Below are positions 49,835 to 59,411 of a stretch of 64,000 nt of DNA, piece after piece. The position numbers were made by a program, and so were the translations under genes. Below the pieces are notes generated by a model, which did not search any database, was not told the DNA's origin, and saw only the letters and a list, made by a program, of their open reading frames with translations. The stretch is from Paenimyroides ummariense (GTDB taxonomy: Bacteria; Bacteroidota; Bacteroidia; Flavobacteriales; Flavobacteriaceae). Where the stretch lies: assembly GCF_900115115.1 (NCBI RefSeq), contig NZ_FOVI01000001.1, forward strand, positions 62,001 to 126,000, written 5' to 3'. Position 1 is the first letter of the stretch. Every line of letters starts with the position of its first letter.

Positions 49835-51298
49835 TTATTTTACTAATTTAATTTCTGTACGACGGTTATTAGCGCGTCCTGCAACAGTTTTATTATCATC
49901 GATTGGGTTTTTCGAGCCAAAACCTTGAGAAGATAAACGGCTTGCAGAAATTCCTTTAGAGATTAAATACTCTCTAACTGCATTTGCACGATCGTTAGAT
50001 AACGGGTCGTTGATTTTATCAGAACCTGTACTATCTGTATGACCTTCGATTGCAAATTTAGCATTAGGGAATTGGTTCATAACTTTAGCCATATTATCTA
50101 AAACTGCGTAAGATTGCTCTTGGAAAGTAGATTTACCTGTGTTAAACAAGATTGTTTTACCATACTCGTTTAATTGTTTAATGTGCTCTTCTTTCACTTC
50201 TGGACATCCTTTGTTAGATGCAGGACCAGCAACTTCTGGACATTCATCTAAATGATCTGGCACACCATCACCGTCTGTATCAGGCCATGGACAACCATTA
50301 TTTTCTTTAGGACCAGCTTCTTCAGGACATTCATCTAATTGATCCGGAATACCATCACCGTCTGTATCAGGGCATCCGTTGAATTCTTTTAATCCAGGAA
50401 CTTCAGGACAAGCATCTTCGTGATCAGGAATACCGTCACCATCTGTATCAGGACAGCCATTGTATTGAGCATCTCCAAATACATCAGGACATTGATCTAA
50501 ATGATCAGGAATACCGTCCCCATCTCTATCAGGACATCCGTTGAATTGTTTTAAACCTGCTTCTTCAGGACATTCGTCATATTTATCTAAAATACCATCA
50601 CCATCTGTATCTTTTCCACCAAAACGGAAAGTTACACCAGCTGTATGTTGCAAATGGGTTGGAACTGAAATATCGTTTCCTCTTTCAAAGTTAAATAAAT
50701 CATCCTGACCATCCTCTAACTGATGTTTGTAGGTAGAAGATAAGTTAATACCAATATTTTCTGTTACCCAGAATGTAAGGCCTAAACCTCCGTTAACGTT
50801 ACCTGAAGATGCTTTTCCTAAGAAAGCGTAACCCCCACCAACGTGAATAGAAGGATCAAACCATTTAGAACCGATTAATCCACCGATGCTGTATCTGAAT
50901 TGACCATCAACACCATAGTACATCAAATCTGCTCCATCTACTCTTCTTTGTCCGTTAAAATCTCCTCCAACAACTCTTGAACCTTGTCTCTGAAGATTAT
51001 CAAATCCGTCAGGCATAACTATTCTTGTCATTTTGTTTACAGAACCTGTAATACCAAATGAAACGTTAGCACCTAAATAACGAGATACATTTAAAACAGA
51101 CGCTGACGGCAAAATACTCCAGTTATCTGTTTGGAAATATTGACCAAAACGATCTGCAAAGTCTGTGGCAACACTTGAACGCCCACCGTCCAAAGCATTA
51201 ACCCCCACGGTAATAGCCCATGGTTGATCAGCATTTTGCGCTTGTGTAGCTGTACCAGCTAATAACAAAGCAGCTGCAAATACTTTTAATTGTTTCAT
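49835..51298 (-). CDS. OmpA-family outer-membrane protein with TSP type-3 repeats
   Basis: A 487-residue porin-like protein. It has a signal peptide ([21 protein letters not shown]) and an N-terminal beta barrel (about residues 25-225, ending AGVTFRFGG). About five thrombospondin type-3 calcium-binding repeats follow ([19 protein letters not shown]...NGCP, about 228-370). The C-terminal OmpA domain ([56 protein letters not shown]) binds peptidoglycan. It is typical of the major OmpA proteins of Flavobacteria. A good promoter element is at 51353-51360. Confidence 0.94.
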   Translation of the reverse strand: MKQLKVFAAALLLAGTATQAQNADQPWAITVGVNALDGGRSSVATDFADRFGQYFQTDNWSILPSASVLNVSRYLGANVSFGITGSVNKMTRIVMPDGFDNLQRQGSRVVGGDFNGQRRVDGADLMYYGVDGQFRYSIGGLIGSKWFDPSIHVGGGYAFLGKASSGNVNGGLGLTFWVTENIGINLSSTYKHQLEDGQDDLFNFERGNDISVPTHLQHTAGVTFRFGGKDTDGDGILDKYDECPEEAGLKQFNGCPDRDGDGIPDHLDQCPDVFGDAQYNGCPDTDGDGIPDHEDACPEVPGLKEFNGCPDTDGDGIPDQLDECPEEAGPKENNGCPWPDTDGDGVPDHLDECPEVAGPASNKGCPEVKEEHIKQLNEYGKTILFNTGKSTFQEQSYAVLDNMAKVMNQFPNAKFAIEGHTDSTGSDKINDPLSNDRANAVREYLISKGISASRLSSQGFGSKNPIDDNKTVAGRANNRRTEIKLVK

Positions 51299-51352
51299 AA
51301 CTATTCAATTTTCTACTTTACGTAATATTTTCACAAAAATAAATTGTTTCAA

Positions 51353-51360
51353 CAAATATA
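51353..51360 (-). promoter_or_regulatory. -7 element of the OmpA/TSP3 gene
   Basis: Reads TATATTTG on the minus strand, giving a leader of about 45-50 nt. Confidence 0.5.
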
Positions 51361-51402
51361 CAAAATAATTTAGTGAAACCTTTAACATTTTTATAAGATT
51401 TT

Positions 51403-52596
51403 TTAAACTACCCCTAACTCTTTGGCTACTTCAGCGAATGCTTTGATAGCTTTATCCAAGTGCTCTTGTGTATGTGCTGCCGATAATTGCACTCGAATAC
51501 GCGCTTTATCTTTTGGTACAACCGGGAAGAAAAACCCAATTACATAGATACCTTTTTCTAGTAATTTATCTGCCATTACCTGCGACAACTTGGCATCATA
51601 CAGCATTACCGGAACTATTGCAGAATCGCCATCAATGAAATCCAATCCTGCTTCTCTAAGACCTTTTTTAAAGTAATTGGTATTCCACTCTAACTGATCT
51701 CTTAGTTTGGTATCTTTCTTTAATAATTCAAAAACCTTTAAAGACGCACCTACAATTGATGGAGCTAATGAATTTGAAAACAAATACGGACGTGAACGCT
51801 GACGCAAAATTTCGATGATCTCTTTTTTAGCAGTAGTGTATCCACCCATGGCACCACCCAAAGCTTTACCTAAGGTTCCAGTTATAATATCTACACGACC
51901 CATTACGTTTTTAGCTTCTAACGTTCCTTTGCCTGTAGCGCCAATAAATCCGGCTGCGTGGCATTCATCAACCATAACCATAGCATCATATTTATCTGCT
52001 AAGTCGCAAATTTTATCCAGCGGAGCGACTAATCCATCCATAGAGAAAACTCCATCGGTAACAATCAATTTAAATCTACGACCATCCGCAACTGCTTGTT
52101 GCAACTGCTTTTCTAAATCTGCCATATCGTTATTTTCGTAACGGTAACGCGCAGCCTTACACAAACGAACACCATCAATAATCGATGCATGGTTTAAACT
52201 ATCAGAAATAATACAATCTTCGGCACCTAACAAAGGTTCAAAAACACCACCGTTTGCATCAAAAGCAGCTGCGTACAAAATGGTATCTTCGGTTCCGTAA
52301 AAATCGGCAATTTCTTGTTCTAACTGTTTATGAATATCTTGAGTTCCGCAAATGAAGCGAACAGACGACATACCAAAACCATGAGTATCCAAAGCATCTT
52401 TAGCTGCCTGAACAACTTCTGGGTGCGACGATAATCCCAAATAATTATTCGCACAAAAATTCAAAACTTTTTCGCCTGTACTAATGGTAATTTCGGCACC
52501 TTGAGGCGATGTTATAATACGTTCTTTTTTATACAAACCATTGTCTTTAATGGTATCGATTTCTGTTTGTAAAAACTCTTTAATAGCTCCGTACAT
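51403..52596 (-). CDS. kbl: Glycine C-acetyltransferase (2-amino-3-ketobutyrate CoA ligase)
   Basis: PLP enzyme of the alpha-oxoamine synthase family, 397 residues. It converts 2-amino-3-ketobutyrate and CoA to glycine and acetyl-CoA in threonine breakdown. Typical motifs are [16 protein letters not shown] (residues 46-61), [23 protein letters not shown] and the PLP lysine in [15 protein letters not shown]. It is full length. KBL is distinguished from AONS and ALAS by close similarity over the N-terminus ([21 protein letters not shown]). A threonine dehydrogenase gene is not in the window. Confidence 0.94.
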   Translation of the reverse strand: MYGAIKEFLQTEIDTIKDNGLYKKERIITSPQGAEITISTGEKVLNFCANNYLGLSSHPEVVQAAKDALDTHGFGMSSVRFICGTQDIHKQLEQEIADFYGTEDTILYAAAFDANGGVFEPLLGAEDCIISDSLNHASIIDGVRLCKAARYRYENNDMADLEKQLQQAVADGRRFKLIVTDGVFSMDGLVAPLDKICDLADKYDAMVMVDECHAAGFIGATGKGTLEAKNVMGRVDIITGTLGKALGGAMGGYTTAKKEIIEILRQRSRPYLFSNSLAPSIVGASLKVFELLKKDTKLRDQLEWNTNYFKKGLREAGLDFIDGDSAIVPVMLYDAKLSQVMADKLLEKGIYVIGFFFPVVPKDKARIRVQLSAAHTQEHLDKAIKAFAEVAKELGVV

Positions 52597-52632
52597 AATT
52601 TTATGATTTGTTTTTATTTTAAGATTGATAGG

Positions 52633-55600
52633 TTACAAATTTATTATTTTTAAATCGTCTTGAATATACAAGAGCGTCTTTTTTGCGATTTCGTAGCCCA
52701 TTTCTTCAATTGCTAAAGCATAATCGTTAATCTGTTTGGTGTATTTTGGTTGTTCTTCACCGGTTTTATAGTCGATGATATAAGCTTTGTTTCCACTTAT
52801 GGCAACACGATCGGGTTTTATGTTTTTGAACGATTCATGCAAAATTGGTCGTTCGTTGTAAATGATATTTTCTTTATTGAAGAAAGGTTGCAACTCTGCA
52901 TGCTGAACAATTTCTGTGATTTTTTCTGATATTTCGGTTTCTTCCGTTGCAGGCAACATTCCTTTCGACACTGCGTTTTTTACCACAAAAGCAATATCAT
53001 CAACAGTAATAATTTCTGCCAACAGTTCGTGTATTAAATTTCCTTTTTCAATGGCATGCTGCTGTTTGGTATCCCACATAATTGCTTCGCGCTTTGCAAT
53101 TTTTATTACCGATTGATCTATTGGTTTTTCTACTGATTTTATGACAATTGGTTTTAAAAGTTCATCTGTTTTTTCGGCAGATACTTTTACAGGATTTCCA
53201 AAATCATAATTCAATTCGTTTTCAGAAAATCGACCTAAATCTTCTAAATACGTCACAAAAAATGCAGCTAATGTGTTTGGCAACGTTCCTGTTTTAGATC
53301 GTTTGTAATTGCTGATGATATACAACTGCTCTTCGGCACGCGTTAATGCCACATATAAAACATTTAAATCATCCAGCAGTTCTTCCTGCTTTTTTTGATC
53401 GAACAAACGTTGTGCAGTTTCGCCATACATTTTCACGTCGTTTTTTAGATCGACCAATGCTTTAGGGATAACCAACTGATCGTTTTCTTCTAAATCTACC
53501 CAAATTTTATCGCGCGATTTCGAGAAATCTTCATCGGCAAAAGGATAAATCACCACCGGAAATTCCAATCCTTTTGATTTATGAACCGTCATTAAGGTCA
53601 CCGCGTTTTCATTTTCAGGCGATGGAATACTCAATTTATGATAATTCTGCTCCCAATAATTTAGAAAATCGGCTATTGTTGATTGATTTTTTATGGTTCG
53701 TTCTAAAATCAAATCCAGAAAATACTGTACATAAGCTTCGGTTTTCTTTGTTGGGATAAAAGCCGAAACCATTAATTCCACAGCCACATACAAATTATTT
53801 TTACGCAGTTCTTTAAAATTGATTTCAATACCGAACGTTTTCAAATAGTTCTGAAAATCGATTTCATTATCCATCGCCATTCCTTTCACAATCACATCGT
53901 GTACTTTGGCATCTTTCAGAATAAATCGACCAACATAATATAAAATCAGTGCTTTTGCTTCTCTATCGTGATTGTTCTTTAAAAATCGCAACAAATTCAA
54001 CAGCAACTGCACTTCGGTAGCGTTATTAATCAACAAAGTTTCCGACGATAAAATTCGAATTCCGTTTTTTGTTAAATGATTGGCAACCTTAACGCCGTCT
54101 TTACTTTTACGCGTTAACACCACAATATCGCCCAACGAAAAACCTTGATTCAATACCTTTTCAATCGTTTTTAAAACTTCATTCAGATACAAATCGTCTT
54201 TTGTAACCTCATCATCAACCAATAAATCGTTATTTAAAAACGAAATATTTACGAAACCGCCTTTTTTAGGATTTGTGTTTTGATGCGAATAATTCTCGTA
54301 CAGATTTTGATACGCTGGGTTATTAAACTGATTCGCCAGAAACTTAAAAATCCCGTTGTTAAATTCGATCACTTCAGAAAAACTGCGGTAATTGGTATCT
54401 AAACTTATGGTTGCTTTTGATGGGTTTGAGAACGGATTTTCACCATCGCTCAATTGCATAAATTGTTCTGCCTTGCCGCCACGCCAACGATAAATTGCCT
54501 GTTTAGGGTCGCCCACAATCATCAACGAACCTTGTTTACCAAAATCGTCTTCGCCCGAAAGTGCGTTATCAATCAACGGCACCAGATTTTGCCACTGCAT
54601 TTCTGATGTATCCTGAAATTCATCAATAAAAAAATGTCGGTATTTTTCGCCCAAACGCTCATAAATAAAAGGCGCCGGCTGATTTTTTAATTCTTCGTAA
54701 ATAATCTTATTGAACTGCGAAATGGAAAGAATCTGCTGTTCGTTTTGTATGCGTTTTATTTCGTTGCTTATTGAATTCAACAACGAAAGCGGGACCAGAT
54801 TTTTCAGGAAAGCTTCGTAAAAATAGACTTTTCCAAACAGCGGATATATCTTTTTTGTAATCGCTAATAAATCGGGAATTAATTGTTCAATCGCCTCTTT
54901 ATCTTTTGCAGTTTTATTGATTTTAATATCATCAAACTCATAATATTTTTTATTGGCGTTATTGTAGTTTCCTTCAACAATTCCTATTAAATGCTTTGGA
55001 AAATACCCACCACTGAATGATTTATTGTCGATACCATTTGTTTCCAGCAACTGCAACGCGTTTTGAGCCAACACAACCGTTTCGTTTTTTAACTGATTGA
55101 TCTGATCGTGCAGCCAATTTTTCAACGACAAAAACGTTTGCATTTCGATATTCTCAAAAGCTTCCAATTCTTGTTTATTGTTTTCGTTCAACAATAATCG
55201 ACCGATTTCCATTAATTCGTTAGTAACATCCCAACTTTTATCGTCATCGGCTTTACTTATGGAAAAATCGACTAATAATTTCGTTAGTTCTTCATCAACA
55301 CCGGCTTGCGAAATCAAAGCATCAACCGCTTCTTGCAACAACGCTTCGGTATCTAACGAAACTTCAAAATAAAAAGGTAAATTCAAATCAAACGCAAAAG
55401 ATCGAATTACTTTATGTGTGAATTTATCAATGGTAGAAATATCAAAACCTGCATAATTATGAATAATGTTCTTTAAAATCTTTTTAGATTTTTCGCGAAT
55501 ATAAGCTTCGGTAAATTGCGTTTCATCAACAATTTGTTCCAGCAATCGGTATTCTTTTAGCGGAATTTCGTTCAAGGTAAACGCATAAATACACGAAACA

Positions 55601-55776
55601 ATGCGCGATTTCATTTCGTTAACCGCTTTATTTGTAAAGGTAATTGCAAGCACGTTTCGGTAGGCATCGTCTTTATTGGAATATCCCAACAAAATTTTAA
55701 GATACTCTTTTACAAGCGTATGCGTTTTTCCGGCACCTGCCGATGCGTTATAAATGGTAAAGGCTTTTTTTTCCAA
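52633..55776 (-). CDS. AddA-like UvrD/RecB-family helicase-nuclease
   Basis: A 1047-residue superfamily 1 helicase with a C-terminal nuclease. The helicase motifs are Walker A NASAGAGKTHTLVKEY (residues 9-24), AITFTNKAVNEMK, HFFIDEFQDTSEMQW, GDPKQAIYRWRGG, and VTLMTVHKSKGLEFPVV with LYVALTRAEEQLY. The PD-(D/E)XK nuclease is at the end (KPDRVAISGNKAYIIDYKTGEEQP). It pairs functionally with the AddB-like protein encoded 3 kb downstream on the same strand; the two genes are separated by kbl and the OmpA gene, which is unusual since addA and addB are normally adjacent. The role is resection of double-strand ends for RecA. Confidence 0.92.
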   Translation of the reverse strand: MEKKAFTIYNASAGAGKTHTLVKEYLKILLGYSNKDDAYRNVLAITFTNKAVNEMKSRIVSCIYAFTLNEIPLKEYRLLEQIVDETQFTEAYIREKSKKILKNIIHNYAGFDISTIDKFTHKVIRSFAFDLNLPFYFEVSLDTEALLQEAVDALISQAGVDEELTKLLVDFSISKADDDKSWDVTNELMEIGRLLLNENNKQELEAFENIEMQTFLSLKNWLHDQINQLKNETVVLAQNALQLLETNGIDNKSFSGGYFPKHLIGIVEGNYNNANKKYYEFDDIKINKTAKDKEAIEQLIPDLLAITKKIYPLFGKVYFYEAFLKNLVPLSLLNSISNEIKRIQNEQQILSISQFNKIIYEELKNQPAPFIYERLGEKYRHFFIDEFQDTSEMQWQNLVPLIDNALSGEDDFGKQGSLMIVGDPKQAIYRWRGGKAEQFMQLSDGENPFSNPSKATISLDTNYRSFSEVIEFNNGIFKFLANQFNNPAYQNLYENYSHQNTNPKKGGFVNISFLNNDLLVDDEVTKDDLYLNEVLKTIEKVLNQGFSLGDIVVLTRKSKDGVKVANHLTKNGIRILSSETLLINNATEVQLLLNLLRFLKNNHDREAKALILYYVGRFILKDAKVHDVIVKGMAMDNEIDFQNYLKTFGIEINFKELRKNNLYVAVELMVSAFIPTKKTEAYVQYFLDLILERTIKNQSTIADFLNYWEQNYHKLSIPSPENENAVTLMTVHKSKGLEFPVVIYPFADEDFSKSRDKIWVDLEENDQLVIPKALVDLKNDVKMYGETAQRLFDQKKQEELLDDLNVLYVALTRAEEQLYIISNYKRSKTGTLPNTLAAFFVTYLEDLGRFSENELNYDFGNPVKVSAEKTDELLKPIVIKSVEKPIDQSVIKIAKREAIMWDTKQQHAIEKGNLIHELLAEIITVDDIAFVVKNAVSKGMLPATEETEISEKITEIVQHAELQPFFNKENIIYNERPILHESFKNIKPDRVAISGNKAYIIDYKTGEEQPKYTKQINDYALAIEEMGYEIAKKTLLYIQDDLKIINL

Positions 55777-55820
55777 GATACTTTATAAAAATGTTAACAA
55801 AGAAGACACATAATAATTTT

Positions 55821-55849
55821 TGTTGTCGATGTATTTTGTTTAAATTTGA
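55821..55849 (+). promoter_or_regulatory. Promoter of the superoxide dismutase gene
   Basis: TTG at 55821-55823 and TAAATTTG at 55842-55849, 18 bp apart, match the Bacteroidota consensus about 36 bases upstream of the ATG. Confidence 0.55.
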
Positions 55850-55885
55850 AATAAAAATAATACTAATCTTTAAACTATTATAGTT

Positions 55886-56491
55886 ATGGCTTTCGAATTA
55901 CCAAAATTACCATATTCTTACGACGCTTTAGAGCCTCATATTGACGCTAGAACAATGGAAATTCACTACTCTAAACATCACCAAGCATACACAACAAACT
56001 TAAATGCAGCGATTGAAGGAACTGATTTAGCAGGAAAATCTATCGAAGATATTTTAACAAATTTAGATTTAAACAACAAACCTGTTCGTAATAACGGTGG
56101 TGGTTTTTACAACCACAATTTATTTTGGGAAGTTATGGCACCTAACGCAGGTGGCGAACCAACTGGTGAATTAGCTACTGCCATTAATGAAGCTTTTGGA
56201 TCATTCGATGCTTTTAAAGATGCTTTTGCTAAAGCGGGTGCTACGCAATTTGGATCGGGCTGGGCTTGGTTGTGTGTTAAAAACGGTAAGTTAGAAGTTT
56301 GTGCTACTGCAAACCAAGACAACCCTTTAATGCCTGGAATTGGATGTGAAGGAACACCGATTTTAGGTTTAGATGTTTGGGAACATGCTTATTACTTAAA
56401 CTACCAAAACCGCAGACCTGACTATATTAACGCATTTTTTAATGTTGTTAACTGGGATGCTGTTGCTAAAAAATATGCAGACGCTAAATAA
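55886..56491 (+). CDS. Superoxide dismutase, Mn/Fe type
   Basis: A 201-residue cytoplasmic enzyme that dismutates superoxide. The metal ligands are His in [12 protein letters not shown] (about residue 27) and in [16 protein letters not shown] (about 75), and Asp and His in [20 protein letters not shown] (about 162-166). [18 protein letters not shown] sequence and NQDNPL support the family. The metal (Mn, Fe or cambialistic) cannot be fixed with confidence. It has its own promoter and a strong terminator. Confidence 0.96.
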   Translation: MAFELPKLPYSYDALEPHIDARTMEIHYSKHHQAYTTNLNAAIEGTDLAGKSIEDILTNLDLNNKPVRNNGGGFYNHNLFWEVMAPNAGGEPTGELATAINEAFGSFDAFKDAFAKAGATQFGSGWAWLCVKNGKLEVCATANQDNPLMPGIGCEGTPILGLDVWEHAYYLNYQNRRPDYINAFFNVVNWDAVAKKYADAK

Positions 56492-56509
56492 TTAAATTAG
56501 TGTTTTATT

Positions 56510-56540
56510 AAAAATCGCCTTTTTAAGGCGATTTTTTTTT
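56510..56540. terminator. Terminator between superoxide dismutase and the convergent gene
   Basis: The stem AAAATCGCCTT/AAGGCGATTTT (56511-56521 with 56525-56535) with a TTT loop and T run. Confidence 0.85.
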
Positions 56541-57041
56541 TTAATCATACAACTCATCGCCTTCTTTTACTTTATCTTTTAAATCAGATAGATTTCCTTT
56601 TGCCGATTTTTTTAATCCTTTTAAATCTGTGACTTTGTTTTCTGATTCCATCACTTTAATTCCAGCTTCTAATTTGTTTACTTCTGAAAAATAGGTGTCG
56701 TAAATAACATACTTGATTCCATTATTTGTAAAAGCTAGATATTTTAATTTCATTGCAGAATTTTTAATACCTCCACCTCTACTCCAACCAGAATATTCAA
56801 ACTTTTGAAAACTTGATAAATCTTTTTCTTTTGGATATTCTAACTCAATTTTATTTTTTGAACCATATCTATAAACAATATATTTGTCGTCTTTATCAAT
56901 ACAAACCGTTAATTGTTTACCATTTTTCATTTTAAGATGATAAACTAACTTTTCGTTTTTTAATTGATAGCTTATTTCTGTACTTTTATCAAACTGAAAT
57001 ATTGACAAGAACAGAATTGAATATAATACAACTTTTGTCAT
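56541..57041 (-). CDS. Secreted hypothetical protein
   Basis: A 166-residue protein that I do not recognise. The ATG at 57041 starts a plausible signal sequence (MTKVVLYSILFLSIFQF). The mature part is beta-rich and basic (YQLKNEKLVYHLKMKNGKQLTVCIDKDDKYIVYRYG, SAMKLKYLAFTNNGIKYVIYDTYF) with a Lys/Asp-rich helical end. It resembles small periplasmic proteins of Bacteroidota or phage exclusion-type secreted proteins only in general form. It is convergent with superoxide dismutase and divergent from truC. Confidence 0.6.
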   Translation of the reverse strand: MTKVVLYSILFLSIFQFDKSTEISYQLKNEKLVYHLKMKNGKQLTVCIDKDDKYIVYRYGSKNKIELEYPKEKDLSSFQKFEYSGWSRGGGIKNSAMKLKYLAFTNNGIKYVIYDTYFSEVNKLEAGIKVMESENKVTDLKGLKKSAKGNLSDLKDKVKEGDELYD

Positions 57042-57070
57042 CGCTCTTTTTTCTAAAGTTAAAAAAATAA

Positions 57071-57769
57071 ATGTATCCACTCGAAATAATTTATCAAGAC
57101 GAATATCTGGTTGCCATCAACAAACCGCATGATTTATTGGTTCATCAGTCGCCAATTGCCCGAAATGCCGAAGAATTTGCTATTCAGCTTTTGCGCGATC
57201 AAATCAATCAAAAAGTATATCCGGTACACAGGTTAGATCGAAAAACATCGGGTGTTTTGCTTTTTGCTTTAGATAAAGAAACTAATCGAAATTTGGTTGA
57301 ACAATTCACAAATAAATCAACCGAAAAAAAATATTGGGCAATTGTTCGCGGTTTTTGTGCCGATGAATTAACCATTGATTACGCTTTGCATCGTGACGAT
57401 GGTGTGTTACAAGATGCCGTTACCAAAATAAAAACCTTGGAAAAAGCCGAAATTGATTTACCGCATGGTAAACACCAAACATCGCGCTACAGTTTAATTG
57501 AAGCCACGCCTTTAACCGGACGCATACACCAAATACGCAAGCACATGGCGCATATTTTATACCCTATTATTGGCGACCGCCCGCATGGTTGCAACAAACA
57601 AAACAAACTGTGGCTGGATAAATTTGGCATGAAAACCATGTTGCTGCATGCACATAGTTTAACATTTCAGCATCCGCACACACAGCAAAGCATAACTTTA
57701 ACAGCACAACCGTCGCAAGTATTTTTAGATGTTTATAAAATGCTTGGTTTTAAAACTTTAGATTTGTAA
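57071..57769 (+). CDS. truC: tRNA pseudouridine synthase, TruC-like
   Basis: RluA-family pseudouridine synthase, 232 residues. The catalytic Asp is in VYPVHRLDRKTSGVLLFAL, near residue 57. The N-terminus YPLEIIYQDEYLVAINKPHDLLVHQS and the C-terminal HGKHQTSRYSLIEATPLTGRIHQIRKHMAHILYPIIGDRPHG match TruC, which modifies U65 in tRNA-Ile and tRNA-Asp. RluA or RluC paralogs are possible, but the length and lack of an S4 domain suit TruC. It starts just after the divergent secreted-protein gene, and the following gene starts 14 bases later. Confidence 0.87.
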   Translation: MYPLEIIYQDEYLVAINKPHDLLVHQSPIARNAEEFAIQLLRDQINQKVYPVHRLDRKTSGVLLFALDKETNRNLVEQFTNKSTEKKYWAIVRGFCADELTIDYALHRDDGVLQDAVTKIKTLEKAEIDLPHGKHQTSRYSLIEATPLTGRIHQIRKHMAHILYPIIGDRPHGCNKQNKLWLDKFGMKTMLLHAHSLTFQHPHTQQSITLTAQPSQVFLDVYKMLGFKTLDL

Positions 57770-57782
57770 AAAATTTACCGTA

Positions 57783-58865
57783 ATGGAAATTGGTTTTTAT
57801 AGTTTATCTATCCTTTTAATTTTTGCATCGTTAATTCCGCTGGTAGAAAACCAACATTGGTTTTTTAGGATTTTCGATTTTGGAAAAGTCCAAATTTTTG
57901 TTTTGCAACTCATTGTTTTAGTTTTGGCATTTACATTTGTACCAAGAACTATCTATTTTTGGTTTGCTCAGGCTGCATTGGTTTGCTGTATGATTTACGA
58001 GATTTATTTGCTGTATCCGTACACGCCATTTTATAAGATCGAAAAAAAGGTAAAAACCGAAAAATCGTCTGAAAGTATTAAAGTCATTTCCACCAATATT
58101 TATCAGTTTAATAAAGAATACGATCGATTTTTGAAGTTTTTAGAGAACGAAAATCCGGATATTATTCTTACAATGGAATCGAACCAAGATTGGGAAGATG
58201 CATTGCAAGTTTTAAAACCGAACTATCCTTTTTTTTGTGAAATTGCTTTAGAAAATACTTACGGAATGCATTTGTATTCTAAAATTGAAATGACCAATTG
58301 CCAGAAACATTATTTTGTTGCCGATGATATTCCGAGTATTGAAGCTACTTTTAAAACAAAAGATGGTTTTGAGTTTGTGTTTTTTGGTGTGCATCCGCCA
58401 CCGCCAAGCCCTACCGAAGAAGAAAATGCAAAAGAACGCGATGGCGAATTATTATCGGTTGCCAAAAAAGTAAAAGAAGATCGTAAACCTGCTGTTGTAA
58501 TTGGCGATTTTAATAACGTGGCGTGGGCAAAATCATCGGTATTATTCAGAAAAACATCCGGAACAATCGATCCAAGAATCGGTCGCGGATTAATATCAAC
58601 CTTTCATGCAAAATACCGTTTGCTGCGTTTTCCAATCGATCAAATGTTTCATACAACCGACATTTTTGTAGAAGAATTAAAAGCGATGCCAACTGTTGGA
58701 TCTGACCATTTACCGTTGTACTGCAAGTTTTTTATCGATAAAATTAACGACGATCAGGAAGATTTGGTGGAACATTTGGATAAAGATGATCACGAAGATG
58801 TTACAGAAATGATTGAAGAAGGAAAAGCCGAAGAAAGCGACAGAGAAACCGTTGTTACCGAATAA
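57783..58865 (+). CDS. Membrane-anchored endonuclease/exonuclease/phosphatase-fold protein
   Basis: A 360-residue protein. Three membrane segments (about residues 5-20, 35-55 and 57-78) are followed by an EEP domain. Its metal and catalytic motifs are VISTNIYQFN, IILTMESNQDW (Glu), FFGVHPPPPSP (His), VVIGDFNNVAW (Asp-Asn) and TVGSDHLPLYC (Asp-His), all intact. The C-terminus is very acidic (DDQEDLVEHLDKDDHEDVTEMIEEG). Homologs in Bacteroidota are common and uncharacterised; a nuclease or phosphodiesterase acting outside the inner membrane is possible. It is in an operon with truC. Confidence 0.85.
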   Translation: MEIGFYSLSILLIFASLIPLVENQHWFFRIFDFGKVQIFVLQLIVLVLAFTFVPRTIYFWFAQAALVCCMIYEIYLLYPYTPFYKIEKKVKTEKSSESIKVISTNIYQFNKEYDRFLKFLENENPDIILTMESNQDWEDALQVLKPNYPFFCEIALENTYGMHLYSKIEMTNCQKHYFVADDIPSIEATFKTKDGFEFVFFGVHPPPPSPTEEENAKERDGELLSVAKKVKEDRKPAVVIGDFNNVAWAKSSVLFRKTSGTIDPRIGRGLISTFHAKYRLLRFPIDQMFHTTDIFVEELKAMPTVGSDHLPLYCKFFIDKINDDQEDLVEHLDKDDHEDVTEMIEEGKAEESDRETVVTE

Positions 58866-58898
58866 TTTAATTATCTTTACCACATAAACTGCTAATGA

Positions 58899-59303
58899 AT
58901 GAAAGCATATATATCGGTTGATACAATTACAAGAAAATCTTTAGGAAAAGAAATTATTGCACTGGGCATGGCAATGAGTACGGCGAATGTGGAACAGTTT
59001 ATCTTTGTTGATAAATATCCGTTTGAAGCCGGACAAGAAGCCGAAATGATGCAGCAAGCAATGAAAGAAATAGATTCTAGCAACTTTTTAATTATCGAAG
59101 CCACATCGGTTAACGTTACCTCGTGTATCGAATTGGGTTATGCCAAAGCAAAACGCAAACCTATTGTTTATTTGCAAAAAGCCGAAGCCGATACCAACGA
59201 TTTACTTTTTGCGTTAAGTAATTTCCATATTTTATATTCAAGTCCAAAAGATTTGTTCGATCAGTTAAACGAATTTCTTAAAAACGTTTTACCGCAAAAT
59301 TAA
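58899..59303 (+). CDS. Nucleoside 2-deoxyribosyltransferase-like small protein
   Basis: A 134-residue protein with a Rossmann-like arrangement resembling the nucleoside 2-deoxyribosyltransferase fold: a start strand (MKAYISVDTITRK), a central Asp-Ser-S pattern (KEIDSSNFLIIEATSVNVTSCIELGYAKAKRKPIVYL) and a C-terminal helix. NDT enzymes use a similar loop with Glu for catalysis; here the Glu of IIEAT or IELGYA could serve. It may instead be a DUF4406-type or sensor homolog. It follows the EEP-domain gene by 33 bases and is ended by a hairpin. Confidence 0.6.
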   Translation: MKAYISVDTITRKSLGKEIIALGMAMSTANVEQFIFVDKYPFEAGQEAEMMQQAMKEIDSSNFLIIEATSVNVTSCIELGYAKAKRKPIVYLQKAEADTNDLLFALSNFHILYSSPKDLFDQLNEFLKNVLPQN

Positions 59304-59305
59304 TA

Positions 59306-59334
59306 AGCTTTGATATTTTCAAAGCTCTTTTTTT
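59306..59334 (+). terminator. Terminator after the NDT-like gene
   Basis: The stem AGCTTTGA/TCAAAGCT (59306-59313 with 59319-59326) is followed by a T-rich run. Confidence 0.75.
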
Positions 59335-59380
59335 ATCTGGTAGTTTCAATCAAAGCAAAACTTCACAACATAAATTTTAA

Positions 59381-59388
59381 TATATTTG
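59381..59388 (+). promoter_or_regulatory. -7 element of the M49 peptidase gene
   Basis: TATATTTG lies 23 bases before the ATG at 59412. It is inside the longer frame from 59310, so translation starts downstream. Confidence 0.55.
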
Positions 59389-59411
59389 TTTTTCATATCA
59401 CACAATTAAGC

